A DNA stretch of 64,000 nt from Segatella copri DSM 18205. Its GTDB lineage: Bacteria; Bacteroidota; Bacteroidia; Bacteroidales; Bacteroidaceae. The stretch covers positions 1,386,001-1,450,000 of the forward strand of contig NZ_CP102288.1 of NCBI RefSeq assembly GCF_025151535.1. Reading direction: 5' to 3'. A program made the translations under genes and the position numbers. The notes beneath the pieces are model-generated. The model saw nothing but the letters and a program-made list of their open reading frames with translations. It searched no databases and was not told where the DNA came from. Positions 8,682 through 16,632 of the stretch are shown piece by piece (position 1 is the first letter of the stretch; each line of letters opens with the position of its first letter).

Positions 8682-8732
8682 ATCGGTCAAGCAAAGAGCA
8701 AACCAATATGGTTTTGCCTTCGCTTGACCGAT
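8682..8732. terminator. repeated hairpin terminator, copy 1
   Basis: Perfect 11-bp stem ATCGGTCAAGC / GCTTGACCGAT around a 29-base loop. The same hairpin with near-identical loop recurs at 9834-9884 and 13560-13610, each time just outside the 3' end of a minus-strand receptor unit, and here after the DUF2442 gene. It can serve both strands. Confidence 0.7.
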
Positions 8733-8742
8733 TGTCATATAT

Positions 8743-9108
8743 TCATTGTTTTAAGAGAGTTTCTTCCTGGAAAAAGCTACATGAAGCGATTATAATCTCA
8801 TAAAGAATCCGTGTAATCTCTCCCGATGTCCTTGAAATTACATGGCAACGCAGGAATATCTGTGTCGTGATGTAGGAAAGATTACGTCGCCATGTGGTAA
8901 AGTCTACATCGGGACGTAATTTTTGGGGGTATCTATAAGGTTTCATATCAGATTCTTTTTTGATTTAACATCGAGCTTATACGCACACGAAAAAGTATTT
9001 TCATATACATCAGTTTTTCTTTTTTCTGTTTCTTATTATCTATACAGTTGAGCCAAGCAAAAAACTAAGCAAAACATAGATTATTTTCGGAAAACCTATG
9101 CAAAGGTA
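8743..9108 (-). other. scar of a deleted receptor unit, holding a 67-codon frame of unknown meaning
   Basis: The right edge (about 9002-9108) is nearly identical to the promoter and leader of the 9.9-12.5 kb receptor (12474-12586), including the -7 box TACCTTTG (minus strand, 9101-9108). The left edge joins the shared terminator and the 3' flank that normally follows a receptor gene (AGAGAGTTTCTTCCT). The ~2.5-kb receptor body is absent. What remains includes a minus-strand frame at 8743-8946 (67 residues, beginning MKPYRYPQKLRPDVDF) that contains the long hairpin at 8821-8914; I do not recognise it. The simplest reading is a receptor unit lost by deletion or exchanged for a small repeat-bearing segment. 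Confidence 0.6.
8821..8914. repeat. 94-bp nested inverted repeat (REP/MITE-like hairpin)
   Basis: Outer arms TCCCGATGT / ACATCGGGA pair perfectly; after 10-base unpaired spacers on both sides a second pair of arms ACATGGCAACG / CGTCGCCATGT matches 10 of 11. The symmetric layout suggests a mobile or REP-like palindromic repeat. No coding role is evident. Confidence 0.6.
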
Positions 9109-9150
9109 ATAAAAAACTAGAAAAAAGCTTGCTCTTTCGAATAAAAAGTG

Positions 9151-9158
9151 TATCTTTG
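9151..9158 (+). promoter_or_regulatory. -7 promoter box of the mntA-hepT pair
   Basis: TATCTTTG, 26 bases before the first ATG of mntA; a start upstream of 9184 would lie on the promoter itself and is ruled out. Confidence 0.7.
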
Positions 9159-9183
9159 CACCAAGAAACAACATCATTATATT

Positions 9184-9498
9184 ATGGGTAAACGAGATAT
9201 TATGGGTAAACGAGCCATCATAGAAGCTTTACGCCATTATTTCAGCACCCAACCCGTACAGAAAGCCTGGCTGTTCGGTTCTTTCTCCAGAGGGGAAGAA
9301 ACGAAGGATAGCGATGTCGATATTATGGTTTCTTTGGACAAGAGTAAACCTATAGGTTTAAAATTCTTCGGCATGTGGAGTGATTTGGAAGAACTCTTAG
9401 GTAGAAAAGTTGATTTGGTCTCAGAAGGAACCTTACTTCCTTTTGCACAGGAATCAGTAGAACGTGATAAAATCTTAGTATATGAGAGAACGAAGTAG
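9184..9498 (+). CDS. mntA: MntA-type nucleotidyltransferase antitoxin
   Basis: A minimal nucleotidyltransferase (MNT) of 104 residues. The catalytic signature is AWLFGSFSRGEETKDSDVDI: GSFSRG, then DxD. In characterised MntA/HepT systems MntA adds AMP units to a tyrosine of the HEPN toxin and so neutralises it; that mechanism is family knowledge, not shown here. The next gene, a HEPN protein, overlaps by 17 bases, the usual arrangement. An 18-bp tandem duplication (9181-9198 and 9199-9216) repeats ATGGGTAAACGAG and offers two start codons, 9184 and 9202. The longer start is given because its ATG lies closest to the expected leader length. Confidence 0.85.
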   Translation: MGKRDIMGKRAIIEALRHYFSTQPVQKAWLFGSFSRGEETKDSDVDIMVSLDKSKPIGLKFFGMWSDLEELLGRKVDLVSEGTLLPFAQESVERDKILVYERTK

Positions 9499-9829
9499 AG
9501 ATAAAAACCGCCTAGAGCACATGCTCCAGGCGATAGAAAGAATCTGCCGATATACAAAAGGTAAAAACTTTGAGGATTTTATCGCAGACGACATGATGTA
9601 TTACGCAGTAGTCAAGAACATCGAAATTCTTGGAGAAGCATCGAATATGCTAACTGAAGAATTTCGGCAAGCGCATCCTAAGACTCCTTGGAAACAAGTG
9701 AACGGCATGAGGAACTATAGCGTCCATGAATATTTCCAAGTTGATAACAACGTTGTTTGGGATGTGATTACAAACGACCTTCCGATATTAGAGCAACAAA
9801 TAAAGGAGTATCTAACTGAAGAAAAATAA
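9482..9829 (+). CDS. hepT: HepT-type HEPN ribonuclease toxin
   Basis: A 115-residue all-helical HEPN (DUF86) protein. The ribonuclease motif Rx4H is visible as RNYSVH, followed by EYF, in the HepT consensus RNxxxHxY context (here the tyrosine position is YF). HepT dimers cleave RNA, and the partner MntA silences them by AMPylation in studied systems. The start overlaps mntA by 17 bases. It is followed directly by terminator copy 2. The pair lies between a deleted receptor unit and the intact 9.9-12.5 kb receptor. Confidence 0.85.
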   Translation: MRERSRDKNRLEHMLQAIERICRYTKGKNFEDFIADDMMYYAVVKNIEILGEASNMLTEEFRQAHPKTPWKQVNGMRNYSVHEYFQVDNNVVWDVITNDLPILEQQIKEYLTEEK

Positions 9830-9833
9830 AAAC

Positions 9834-9884
9834 ATCGGTCAAGCAAAGAGCAAAACAATAAGGTTGTGCCTTCTCTTGACCGAT
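9834..9884. terminator. repeated hairpin terminator, copy 2
   Basis: Same ATCGGTCAAG / CTTGACCGAT hairpin as copy 1, with a diverged loop; sits between the convergent hepT gene and the receptor at 9931-12480. Confidence 0.7.
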
Positions 9885-9930
9885 TGTCATATATTCATTG
9901 TTTATTAAGAGAGTTTCTTCCTAACAAGAA

Positions 9931-12480
9931 CTACAAGCGGCTCTTTTCTTCATTGCCGGCTCCTGTGCCCTTATACTTACTGCGCTTGGCATTGAAATTA
10001 TACGTAACCTGCAGGGAGATGCTACGAGTATAGTAGTAGCAGTCTTTTGTGGTACCCGCTCCCAGTCCGTACATCGTCCAACGTTCCTTTGTAGTCTTGA
10101 AGATGTCATTTGCAGAAAGATAAATGATCCATGTGCGATTGGCAAACGACTTGTCGAACCGCAGATCGACGCTGTAATTACTCTTCATCATAAGAAATCC
10201 ATCTGCATTGGGGGTTGCTGCATTCAGGCTGATAGCCGCGTTCATGGTTTCTGAAAGAGCGAAATTATTGTCGAGCAAGCACAACAGCAAAGGTCTGCTT
10301 AATGCCTTGCTGGCACCATACTTCTTGGTATCGAAGAACTGCTGTTTATAATAGAATCCCCACCTAGGACGAAAGATGCCAAGCTTTGGCGAAACATTGA
10401 CAGAAGCATAAAGCAGATGCTTATGGTTGAAATTCAACGACGTACTATAAGCAAATTCCTTTCCAGGATAGATATACTTGGTCCACTCTATCACATCCTT
10501 CAGATATTTATAACCTGCGGAAACATTCAGCCACTTATATGTCATCATTGCCTCAACATTGAACACCTTCTCCGGTTGCAAGGTAGGATTTCCGCCTTCA
10601 TAAAGGAAACGGTTGTCAAACTGCATGAAGTTGCCTAACTGTCGATAACTTGGACGATTTATTTTCTCGTTGACATTCAACTGCCAATTCCAGTTACCTT
10701 TGTTCCATGATAAGCTGAGGTTAGGAAAGAAGTTGCTGTATCTTCTGCTCACATCATCCTGCTTGACTCCACCAGAGAAATAGTCGCGAATGATATTCTC
10801 GTAACGCACACCAAGACCAATGGTCCACTTGCTGAGGGGCAGTTCATATTGTGCAAAGCCAGCAACATTTCTTTCATGGATATCCGTCTCTGTGGATGGC
10901 ACCAACTGCTCTTCATTCAGGAACGTTCCATGAGAGTCGGTCTTCGACAGCTCTGTTCCTAAAGAAACATTTCCTTTCCACAGAGGAATATTCACAACCA
11001 ACTTGCCTGCCCACATATCGCTATTCTGACGATTGCTTGAATGTACCTCCTGATTGCCCAACTCCTTGCTGCTTTCAATACTCTCGTCACTACGTCTGTT
11101 ATTGACCGTATAGTATGTGGCATTGAAATCGATACCTACCTGTCCTATCTTTCCCACATAATAAATTTCTGCCTCATGTGAACCAAGGTGAGGCTTTGCA
11201 ACCTTATTCTGCCCAATGCTACCCTGTGCCACACCATTCAGAAATACATCCTGTTGGCTAGCACTATTCGTCCTGCCATTCAACATGCCATAGTAGCGAT
11301 AAGAGCCACCAATGGAATTGCTGTCGTTGAGCGAATAGTCGGCTGAGAGTTTTTCCGACAAGAAGCGGTTATTGGTATCCGAATTAAAATGCTGGTCGTT
11401 GTGATAATGCTTGTCGGGCAAATTGATATCGGTGTTCAGAAGATTATCCTCACCAAAATGAGAGTCCCCCGTCCATAAGCTATTGGCTATCTCAAATTTC
11501 TTGGTCTGATACCGGGTGCTGACAAGCTCGTAATCCGACATCCATTTGTTGTATTTACCAAAAGCATCTGCACGCAAGCTGAACCCATTGGCACGCCGCT
11601 CTTTGGTGCGGATACGAATTACCGATTCTACCTCGGCATCATATTCTGCTCCAGGACTTGTTATCACCGAAATCGACTTGATGTTGTCGGGAGTGATGTT
11701 TACAATCTCATTATTGTCATTCACACGCTTGTTGTTGATATAAACAATCGGTGTGCCTTTTCCACACACGGATATCTTTTGTCCAGCTACAGAGACACGT
11801 GGCAACAGGTTCAGGACATCAAAAGTGTTTGCCATCTTAGAAAGCAAGGTATGCTCTACGGCAACCTCCACTCCTCCAGGCGACATTTTATACTGAGGTC
11901 TTTCACCCTTCACTACAACTCCCTTGATAATCATCGTTTCGGGCTGCAATTTGATGATTCCCATTTCCGGATTGCTGTATATACGGCTGATAGTCTTATA
12001 ACCAACGTATGTGATACGGGCTAACACCTTCCGGGAATTACAAGGAATGACAAAACTTCCATTCTCATTACTCACACCATGTCCTACGATCGTAGAATCA
12101 ATGGGCGACAACAAGGTTATATTTGCATATTCGGCAGCATTTCCACTCTCATCTATAATACGTCCCTTATAACGAAGTGTTGTCTTCTGCATACACTCTA
12201 CCATGATATTATCCTCCATCTGCGTCATCCTGATGGGATAGAATCCTATCAGTTGTATGATGGCATCGGGAACACTCTGGTTTCTGATGCTCTTGGTTAC
12301 CCTGAAATCCTCCAACTCATCATACACGAAGTTGATGGTGTACTTATGCTGGCGGGCATTCAAATCCTTCAACGCCGCAGAGAACGACACATTATTATAT
12401 TGTCGGGTGATGCGCTGGGCTAATGCGGTTTGAAAAACAGCCACACAAGCACAAATCATAATCCATTTTTTCATATACAT
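9931..12480 (-). CDS. TonB-dependent receptor with STN, regulatory-like, plug and barrel domains
   Basis: An 849-residue complete receptor. Signal peptide to about residue 21 (FQTALAQ); STN (secretin/TonB short N-terminal) domain, residues ~22-100 (ITRQYNNVSFSAALKDLN, FVYDELEDF), used for sigma/anti-sigma signalling; carboxypeptidase-regulatory-like domain, ~105-190 (GRIIDESGNAAEYANITLLS); plug, ~195-300 (GGVEVAVEHTLLSK; VCGKGTPIVYINNKRVND); then an OMP_b-brl_3 barrel to the end (YKGTGAGNEEKSRL). The STN domain is almost identical to that of the interrupted paralogue at 13657-17860, so the two probably answer to the same or related anti-sigma factor. It has its own -7 box. Ligand unknown; no SusD neighbour. 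Confidence 0.85.
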   Translation of the reverse strand: MYMKKWIMICACVAVFQTALAQRITRQYNNVSFSAALKDLNARQHKYTINFVYDELEDFRVTKSIRNQSVPDAIIQLIGFYPIRMTQMEDNIMVECMQKTTLRYKGRIIDESGNAAEYANITLLSPIDSTIVGHGVSNENGSFVIPCNSRKVLARITYVGYKTISRIYSNPEMGIIKLQPETMIIKGVVVKGERPQYKMSPGGVEVAVEHTLLSKMANTFDVLNLLPRVSVAGQKISVCGKGTPIVYINNKRVNDNNEIVNITPDNIKSISVITSPGAEYDAEVESVIRIRTKERRANGFSLRADAFGKYNKWMSDYELVSTRYQTKKFEIANSLWTGDSHFGEDNLLNTDINLPDKHYHNDQHFNSDTNNRFLSEKLSADYSLNDSNSIGGSYRYYGMLNGRTNSASQQDVFLNGVAQGSIGQNKVAKPHLGSHEAEIYYVGKIGQVGIDFNATYYTVNNRRSDESIESSKELGNQEVHSSNRQNSDMWAGKLVVNIPLWKGNVSLGTELSKTDSHGTFLNEEQLVPSTETDIHERNVAGFAQYELPLSKWTIGLGVRYENIIRDYFSGGVKQDDVSRRYSNFFPNLSLSWNKGNWNWQLNVNEKINRPSYRQLGNFMQFDNRFLYEGGNPTLQPEKVFNVEAMMTYKWLNVSAGYKYLKDVIEWTKYIYPGKEFAYSTSLNFNHKHLLYASVNVSPKLGIFRPRWGFYYKQQFFDTKKYGASKALSRPLLLCLLDNNFALSETMNAAISLNAATPNADGFLMMKSNYSVDLRFDKSFANRTWIIYLSANDIFKTTKERWTMYGLGAGTTKDCYYYTRSISLQVTYNFNAKRSKYKGTGAGNEEKSRL

Positions 12481-12570
12481 CTGTCTTTCTTTTTTCTGTT
12501 TCTTATTATCTATACAGTTGAGCCAAGCGAAAAACTAAGCAAAACATAGATTATTTTCGAAAAACCTATG

Positions 12571-12578
12571 CAAAGGTA
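12571..12578 (-). promoter_or_regulatory. -7 promoter box of the 9.9-12.5 kb receptor
   Basis: TACCTTTG on the minus strand, ~90 bases before the start. The box and following leader (12474-12586) recur at 9002-9108, and the part containing AGTTGAGCCAAGCGAAAAAC recurs before the sigma gene near 19070-19105. Confidence 0.65.
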
Positions 12579-12601
12579 ATAAAAAGAAGATATTGGCTAC
12601 G

Positions 12602-12632
12602 AAAAAGCCCCGATGCGTCACGCACCAGGGCT
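12602..12632 (-). terminator. terminator of hicA-hicB
   Basis: On the minus strand: AAGCCCTGGTGCG, short loop, CGCATCGGGGCTT, then TTTTTC. Sits about 60 bases after the hicB stop. Confidence 0.7.
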
Positions 12633-12690
12633 TCGAGCTCTTTTTACAATAAAAATGAAACAATCATCTTTGCTAGAAAGAGACTGCTCT

Positions 12691-13116
12691 TTAAACGTAC
12701 TGTAGAACTGGCTTATCTATCAAGAGTCCAGTATCTATATCTTCCTTGATCTTTGCAATGCCTTGGCGAATTTTCTCCAGACTCTTGCCTTGCGGCGACT
12801 TGATGCCAGCCGCATACTGTCGCAAAAGAGAAGCGTTCATACCGATATATTTGGCAAACGCCGAGATGCTGAGCGGATAGTAGTTGAAGAATGCCCCTAC
12901 ATCGAAGACGAAGTGAAACTCCAAGTCTGGATATTCCTTGCCCTCCTCCTCGTAGAACTCCCTCATCTCCTTATCTGCTATAAGAAAATCCTCCATGGCA
13001 GCCTTTGCGGTCTTGCCATCACCGATGAGACCAAACGTCAGGTCATCGGTCCCAGTCATAAAGCAAGAATATAAATCCTTGCCAGACTCCACAACAACGG
13101 TAACTTTCCTTGCCAT
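12691..13116 (-). CDS. hicB: HicB-type antitoxin
   Basis: A 141-residue HicB-like protein. N-terminal partial RNase H-like fold (MARKVTVVVESGKDLYSCFM, GLIGDGKTAKAAMEDFLIA) and a C-terminal helix-turn-helix (SISAFAKYIGMNASLLRQYA, AGIKSPQGKSLEKI), the layout of HicB antitoxins that repress their own promoter. The toxin gene hicA precedes it by 77 bases on the same strand. The pair is the third small toxin-antitoxin-like module inserted between receptor units. Role is assigned by family and pairing. Confidence 0.85.
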   Translation of the reverse strand: MARKVTVVVESGKDLYSCFMTGTDDLTFGLIGDGKTAKAAMEDFLIADKEMREFYEEEGKEYPDLEFHFVFDVGAFFNYYPLSISAFAKYIGMNASLLRQYAAGIKSPQGKSLEKIRQGIAKIKEDIDTGLLIDKPVLQYV

Positions 13117-13193
13117 ATCTTCATATTATTATAAGTTCATATCCAAAAGTGTTCTTCTCGCATACCAAGATTCTCATGGAAGAAGAACCTGGG

Positions 13194-13376
13194 CTAAAGC
13201 CCAAGTTCTTGATAGATAGATTTGAGAGTGCCTTGCGGCACCTCTCCAGTTCCATGCCGAGGAACGACTGCGCTCTTCCCATTGGCAGGGTTGGACCAGA
13301 TGTCGTGTCGGCCTCCATGACGAAGTAGAAAGCACCCCGCTTTCTTTAACTTCCGATACAGCTCGCTGTATTTCAT
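13194..13376 (-). CDS. hicA: HicA-type mRNA interferase toxin
   Basis: A 60-residue HicA toxin: KYSELYRKLKKAGCFLLRHG with the catalytic His region GGRHDIWSNP, and the end PRHGTGEVPQGTLKSIYQEL typical of the double-stranded-RNA-binding-like fold. HicA binds and cuts mRNA in studied systems. The frame extends upstream to 13451, but a -7 box at 13421-13428 lies inside that extension, so the ATG at 13376 is chosen. Confidence 0.85.
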   Translation of the reverse strand: MKYSELYRKLKKAGCFLLRHGGRHDIWSNPANGKSAVVPRHGTGEVPQGTLKSIYQELGL

Positions 13377-13420
13377 AATCTTAGTACGTTTAAAGAACAC
13401 TTTGTCCTCATTGGACGATG

Positions 13421-13428
13421 CAAAGGTA
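13421..13428 (-). promoter_or_regulatory. -7 promoter box of hicA-hicB
   Basis: TACCTTTG on the minus strand, 45 bases before the hicA start. Confidence 0.65.
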
Positions 13429-13559
13429 ACAATAAAGTTATTTACCGCCAAACATTTCGGTAACTATTTTGTTACGTTAACTGAGATTTAACATTTGTGC
13501 GAACAAACTCCTGGAATGTTAGAAACAATCAATAAGATGATAGAAGAATTATAAAAAAC

Positions 13560-13610
13560 ATCGGTCAAGCAAAGAGCAAACCAATATGGTTTTGCCTTCG
13601 CTTGACCGAT
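13560..13610. terminator. repeated hairpin terminator, copy 3
   Basis: Same stem and loop as the copy at 8682-8732 (loop with GCAAACCAATATGGTTTTGC, itself a smaller palindrome). Lies 47 bases beyond the 3' end of the interrupted receptor. Confidence 0.7.
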
Positions 13611-15155
13611 TGTCATATATTCATTGTTTATTAAGAGAGTTTCTTCCTAACAAGAACTACAAGCGGCTCTTTTCTTCATTACCGGCTCCTGTGCCTTTGT
13701 ACTTGCTGTTAACAGAGTTGAAACGATAGCTTATAGTTAGCTTAACAGCTTGCGAATCGCTATAGTTCCATTTATCGAGCAACATACTTGTACCATAGGT
13801 AAACATAGAGTTACGGGCTGTACGAAAGACATCCGTTGCCTGAAATTGAAAAGTCCATTGTTTAAACTTCTTTGTTATTCCCAAATTCAACTGAAAACTC
13901 GGCTTCAGGGTTGCTATCGTATTATCACCAGAAGTATGCCCTATCATATCAGCCGTCAGTATATAACCTCTTGAAATAGAGAAAGAATTAAACCAATTGG
14001 TCATCAACAACGGATTGTTCAACTTGAGCATTTGCCCATAATGAACCATTTCAAAATTCTGTCCCATCAATACCAAAGACAAGCGAGGAGACCAAATCCC
14101 TATACTTGGCGACAATGATAGAACTGCCGTATATGTATTCATGTGGGAACGATTGACATTCGTTAGAATGTTGAGCGGTTTACCTTCACCCGGCTGCAAA
14201 TCTATCGTATTCACTATGAAGTCATTGATATGTTGAAAACTGAAATTTAAATATACCCATTTGTATAATCCTGCGAAGGTTATGTCATGGATAATTTCAG
14301 GCTTCAGAAGAGGATTTCCCTTTTCATAAGTGAAGACGTCATCATATTGCATATTGCTGCTCAATTCCTGATAAGACGGACGACGAGTCTTCATCGTATA
14401 ATCCAACGAGAAATTGGCTTTGCCTATCGGAAATGATAAACTTGCATTCGGAAACAATTTATCATACCGACGACTTTGTCCATCAATCCAGATTCCTTTC
14501 TCATAATAATCAGAAACGGTATGTTCATACCTCAGACCTGCTTCTAAATCAATTTTTCCCAATGGAAGATAATAGGTCAAGAATCCAGCCAACTTATTTT
14601 CCCTGATATGGTCATCTGTAGAAGCTATTATCTGTTCCACATTGTTGTAAGTTTCCTTGCGGTCTGTATAGATAAACTCACCACCACCTTCTAACTTTCC
14701 TTTCCCAACAGGATAAGACAGCGCCAATTTAGAAGCAGCCATTACATTGTCCGCCTTGTTTGTGCTGTTAACATTACTTTCACCAGAAGCACTACTCTGC
14801 TCCTTAATATTCTGCACAGCCTTGTTCTGGCTAACAACCAAGTCATTATCAAAAACGACATTCCATTTTCCGAATTCTCCCCGATAATAAGCATTCACAT
14901 AATGAGCAGGAGGCGTCTTGCGATCCCATTTCATATCATAGGATATGGATTCCAACTCTGTCCCATTCTTCATTACACGTTGATATGTAGGCCATGAAGC
15001 AGTACTATTTGGTAAAAAGTTTACATTATAAGTAGCACCTATGGAATGTTTCTCATTGAAGACATAATTGAAACCTATCTTTGTGGCAATTTGTGCTTTG
15101 CTTTTGGGGAATATCGGCTCAGGTGCGGAAGTCCGTGGATAGCCCAGCAGGCATG

Positions 15156-16232
15156 TTAACCGAAGATCATCATACGGTACATGAAGAAAGTCAAGTCTGC
15201 TACTCCTCTCACCTGCGCCCGAAATCCCTTCATCTTTGAGTTGAGAGATTCTGCAGAAGCATTGGTTGAACGATTGTTGAAGTAATTCAATACATACTCC
15301 TCCTTCTCCTTTATAGTGTCACGTACTGCGATTAGCTCTCTGATGTGGCTTCTGCCTATATTCTTGTACCACGCATGTAATGCCTTCTTGGCCTTCTTGC
15401 GGCTCTGCTTCTTCTTGAAGATGTTTCTCAATGCGCAGACCAAACCATAGCCGGTCTTGATTCGGTTATCCAGTTCGAAGAGAATCTTCATGCCTTTCTT
15501 CTGCCAGTCCGTCCAGTCATTGCCGCTCTTGAGCAGAGGGTAGCGTACATGAGTCAACAGTTCCACCTTAGTCTCACCATTGGCAAGTATCTCTGGCTGA
15601 AACTTCTCATTCTTGCGCTTTCGCGGCCTTCCAAGGGTTTTGCCGTTCTTGCTCTTCTTTGGTTTGTGGTTCTTCGCATAGTATGCCCTCGCCTTGCGTC
15701 TTGCCTGCACAAGTTTCTTGAACTTGCTTTCCTGCATATTCCTCTCCGTGACGGCAGCACGCTTGAGTTTCATGCGCATCTCCTCAAGACCTTTGCCTGC
15801 AAGCTGCATGATATGAAAGCAGTCTATGACAATCTCCGCATTGGGGAATACCTGCTTGATGATGCCCATCATGCTGTCGGAGAAATCCATCGTGACTTCC
15901 TTCACTGCAAGACGTTTCTCTTCCGGTATAGCCATGAGTCGCATTGCCACTTCTGCAATGGTAGTCCCCTTGACAGCTGCGATGAGCGTACCACGCTTAC
16001 CATGGCCTTCCTTGTTGGAGAGGAATGTAAAGAGGTCATTGTGCAGCATACTCTCATCTATGCTTAGGTGCGTGCCCATATTCTGGGCGAAGAGCACCCA
16101 CTCTGCGGCATGATCCTTCTGGTCCCAGTCTTCAAAGTCACTCAGGTGCTCCTTGTAGACACGGTTCAGGTACTTACCGTCAGTCTGGAAGAATCGCGCC
16201 ACGCATTGGGCCGTCACTGGGTAGGTATCCAA
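15156..16232 (-). CDS. IS transposase catalytic frame (ORF B, DDE) of second ISL3 element
   Basis: A 358-residue catalytic frame. Acidic positions lie in LSIDESMLHNDLFTFLSNKE, EVTMDFSDSMMGIIKQVFP with VIDCFHIMQL, and NRSTNASAESLNSKMKGFR. A Lys/Arg-rich insertion around residues 175-210 (KKSKNGKTLGRPRKRKNEK) is absent in the first element and explains most of the extra length. The only start candidate is TTG at 16232; expression likely depends on frame fusion with ORF A, giving FLKKWLDTYPVTA at the junction. Confidence 0.8.
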   Translation of the reverse strand: MDTYPVTAQCVARFFQTDGKYLNRVYKEHLSDFEDWDQKDHAAEWVLFAQNMGTHLSIDESMLHNDLFTFLSNKEGHGKRGTLIAAVKGTTIAEVAMRLMAIPEEKRLAVKEVTMDFSDSMMGIIKQVFPNAEIVIDCFHIMQLAGKGLEEMRMKLKRAAVTERNMQESKFKKLVQARRKARAYYAKNHKPKKSKNGKTLGRPRKRKNEKFQPEILANGETKVELLTHVRYPLLKSGNDWTDWQKKGMKILFELDNRIKTGYGLVCALRNIFKKKQSRKKAKKALHAWYKNIGRSHIRELIAVRDTIKEKEEYVLNYFNNRSTNASAESLNSKMKGFRAQVRGVADLTFFMYRMMIFG

Positions 16233-16620
16233 CCATTTCTTTTAAAAAAGCAGCGAACTCAATTGAGTAGCTGGTGCCGTCTGCAATAAGTGCAGGAGTA
16301 TCTAACAGTTGGTTCTTCCCATCCTCCGTAAGCCATCTGCGACGGCGCACATGAAGGGCAACCTTGTGCTCACGCACAGGGAAGTCATTGAACACCCGGG
16401 GCTCAGTAAAGCCATTCGGCTTCAAATCATGCCACATATCATCGCGCAGGTCACGTTCGTCAAGATAGATATGAAGAATGCGGATTTCCGTATTCGTCTC
16501 ATCGTATAGACCAGTGCACTCTTCATCGACATTGGTAACTTCAAAGGTGTCAAGCATCCCTTTTGGAAGCATGTAGCGTACGAGTATCTCGTAGTCAAAT
16601 TGGGTAGTCTTCTTTGCCAT
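16180..16620 (-). CDS. IS transposase N-terminal frame (ORF A) of second ISL3 element
   Basis: A 146-residue DNA-binding N-terminal part, homologous to 2595-2975 (shared segments: LKPNGFT, HVRRRRWL, IEFAAFLKE). The coding strand has the same run TTTTTTAAAAG as the other element, and the catalytic frame is again +1. Its -7 box (TACCTTTG, minus strand, 16625-16632) ends only a few bases before the ATG, so the transcript is probably leaderless or nearly so. Confidence 0.75.
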   Translation of the reverse strand: MAKKTTQFDYEILVRYMLPKGMLDTFEVTNVDEECTGLYDETNTEIRILHIYLDERDLRDDMWHDLKPNGFTEPRVFNDFPVREHKVALHVRRRRWLTEDGKNQLLDTPALIADGTSYSIEFAAFLKEMVGYLPSDGPMRGAILPD

Positions 16621-16624
16621 GATG

Positions 16625-16632
16625 CAAAGGTA
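16625..16632 (-). promoter_or_regulatory. -7 promoter box of the second ISL3 transposase
   Basis: TACCTTTG on the minus strand, only four bases from the ATG at 16620. Confidence 0.55.
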
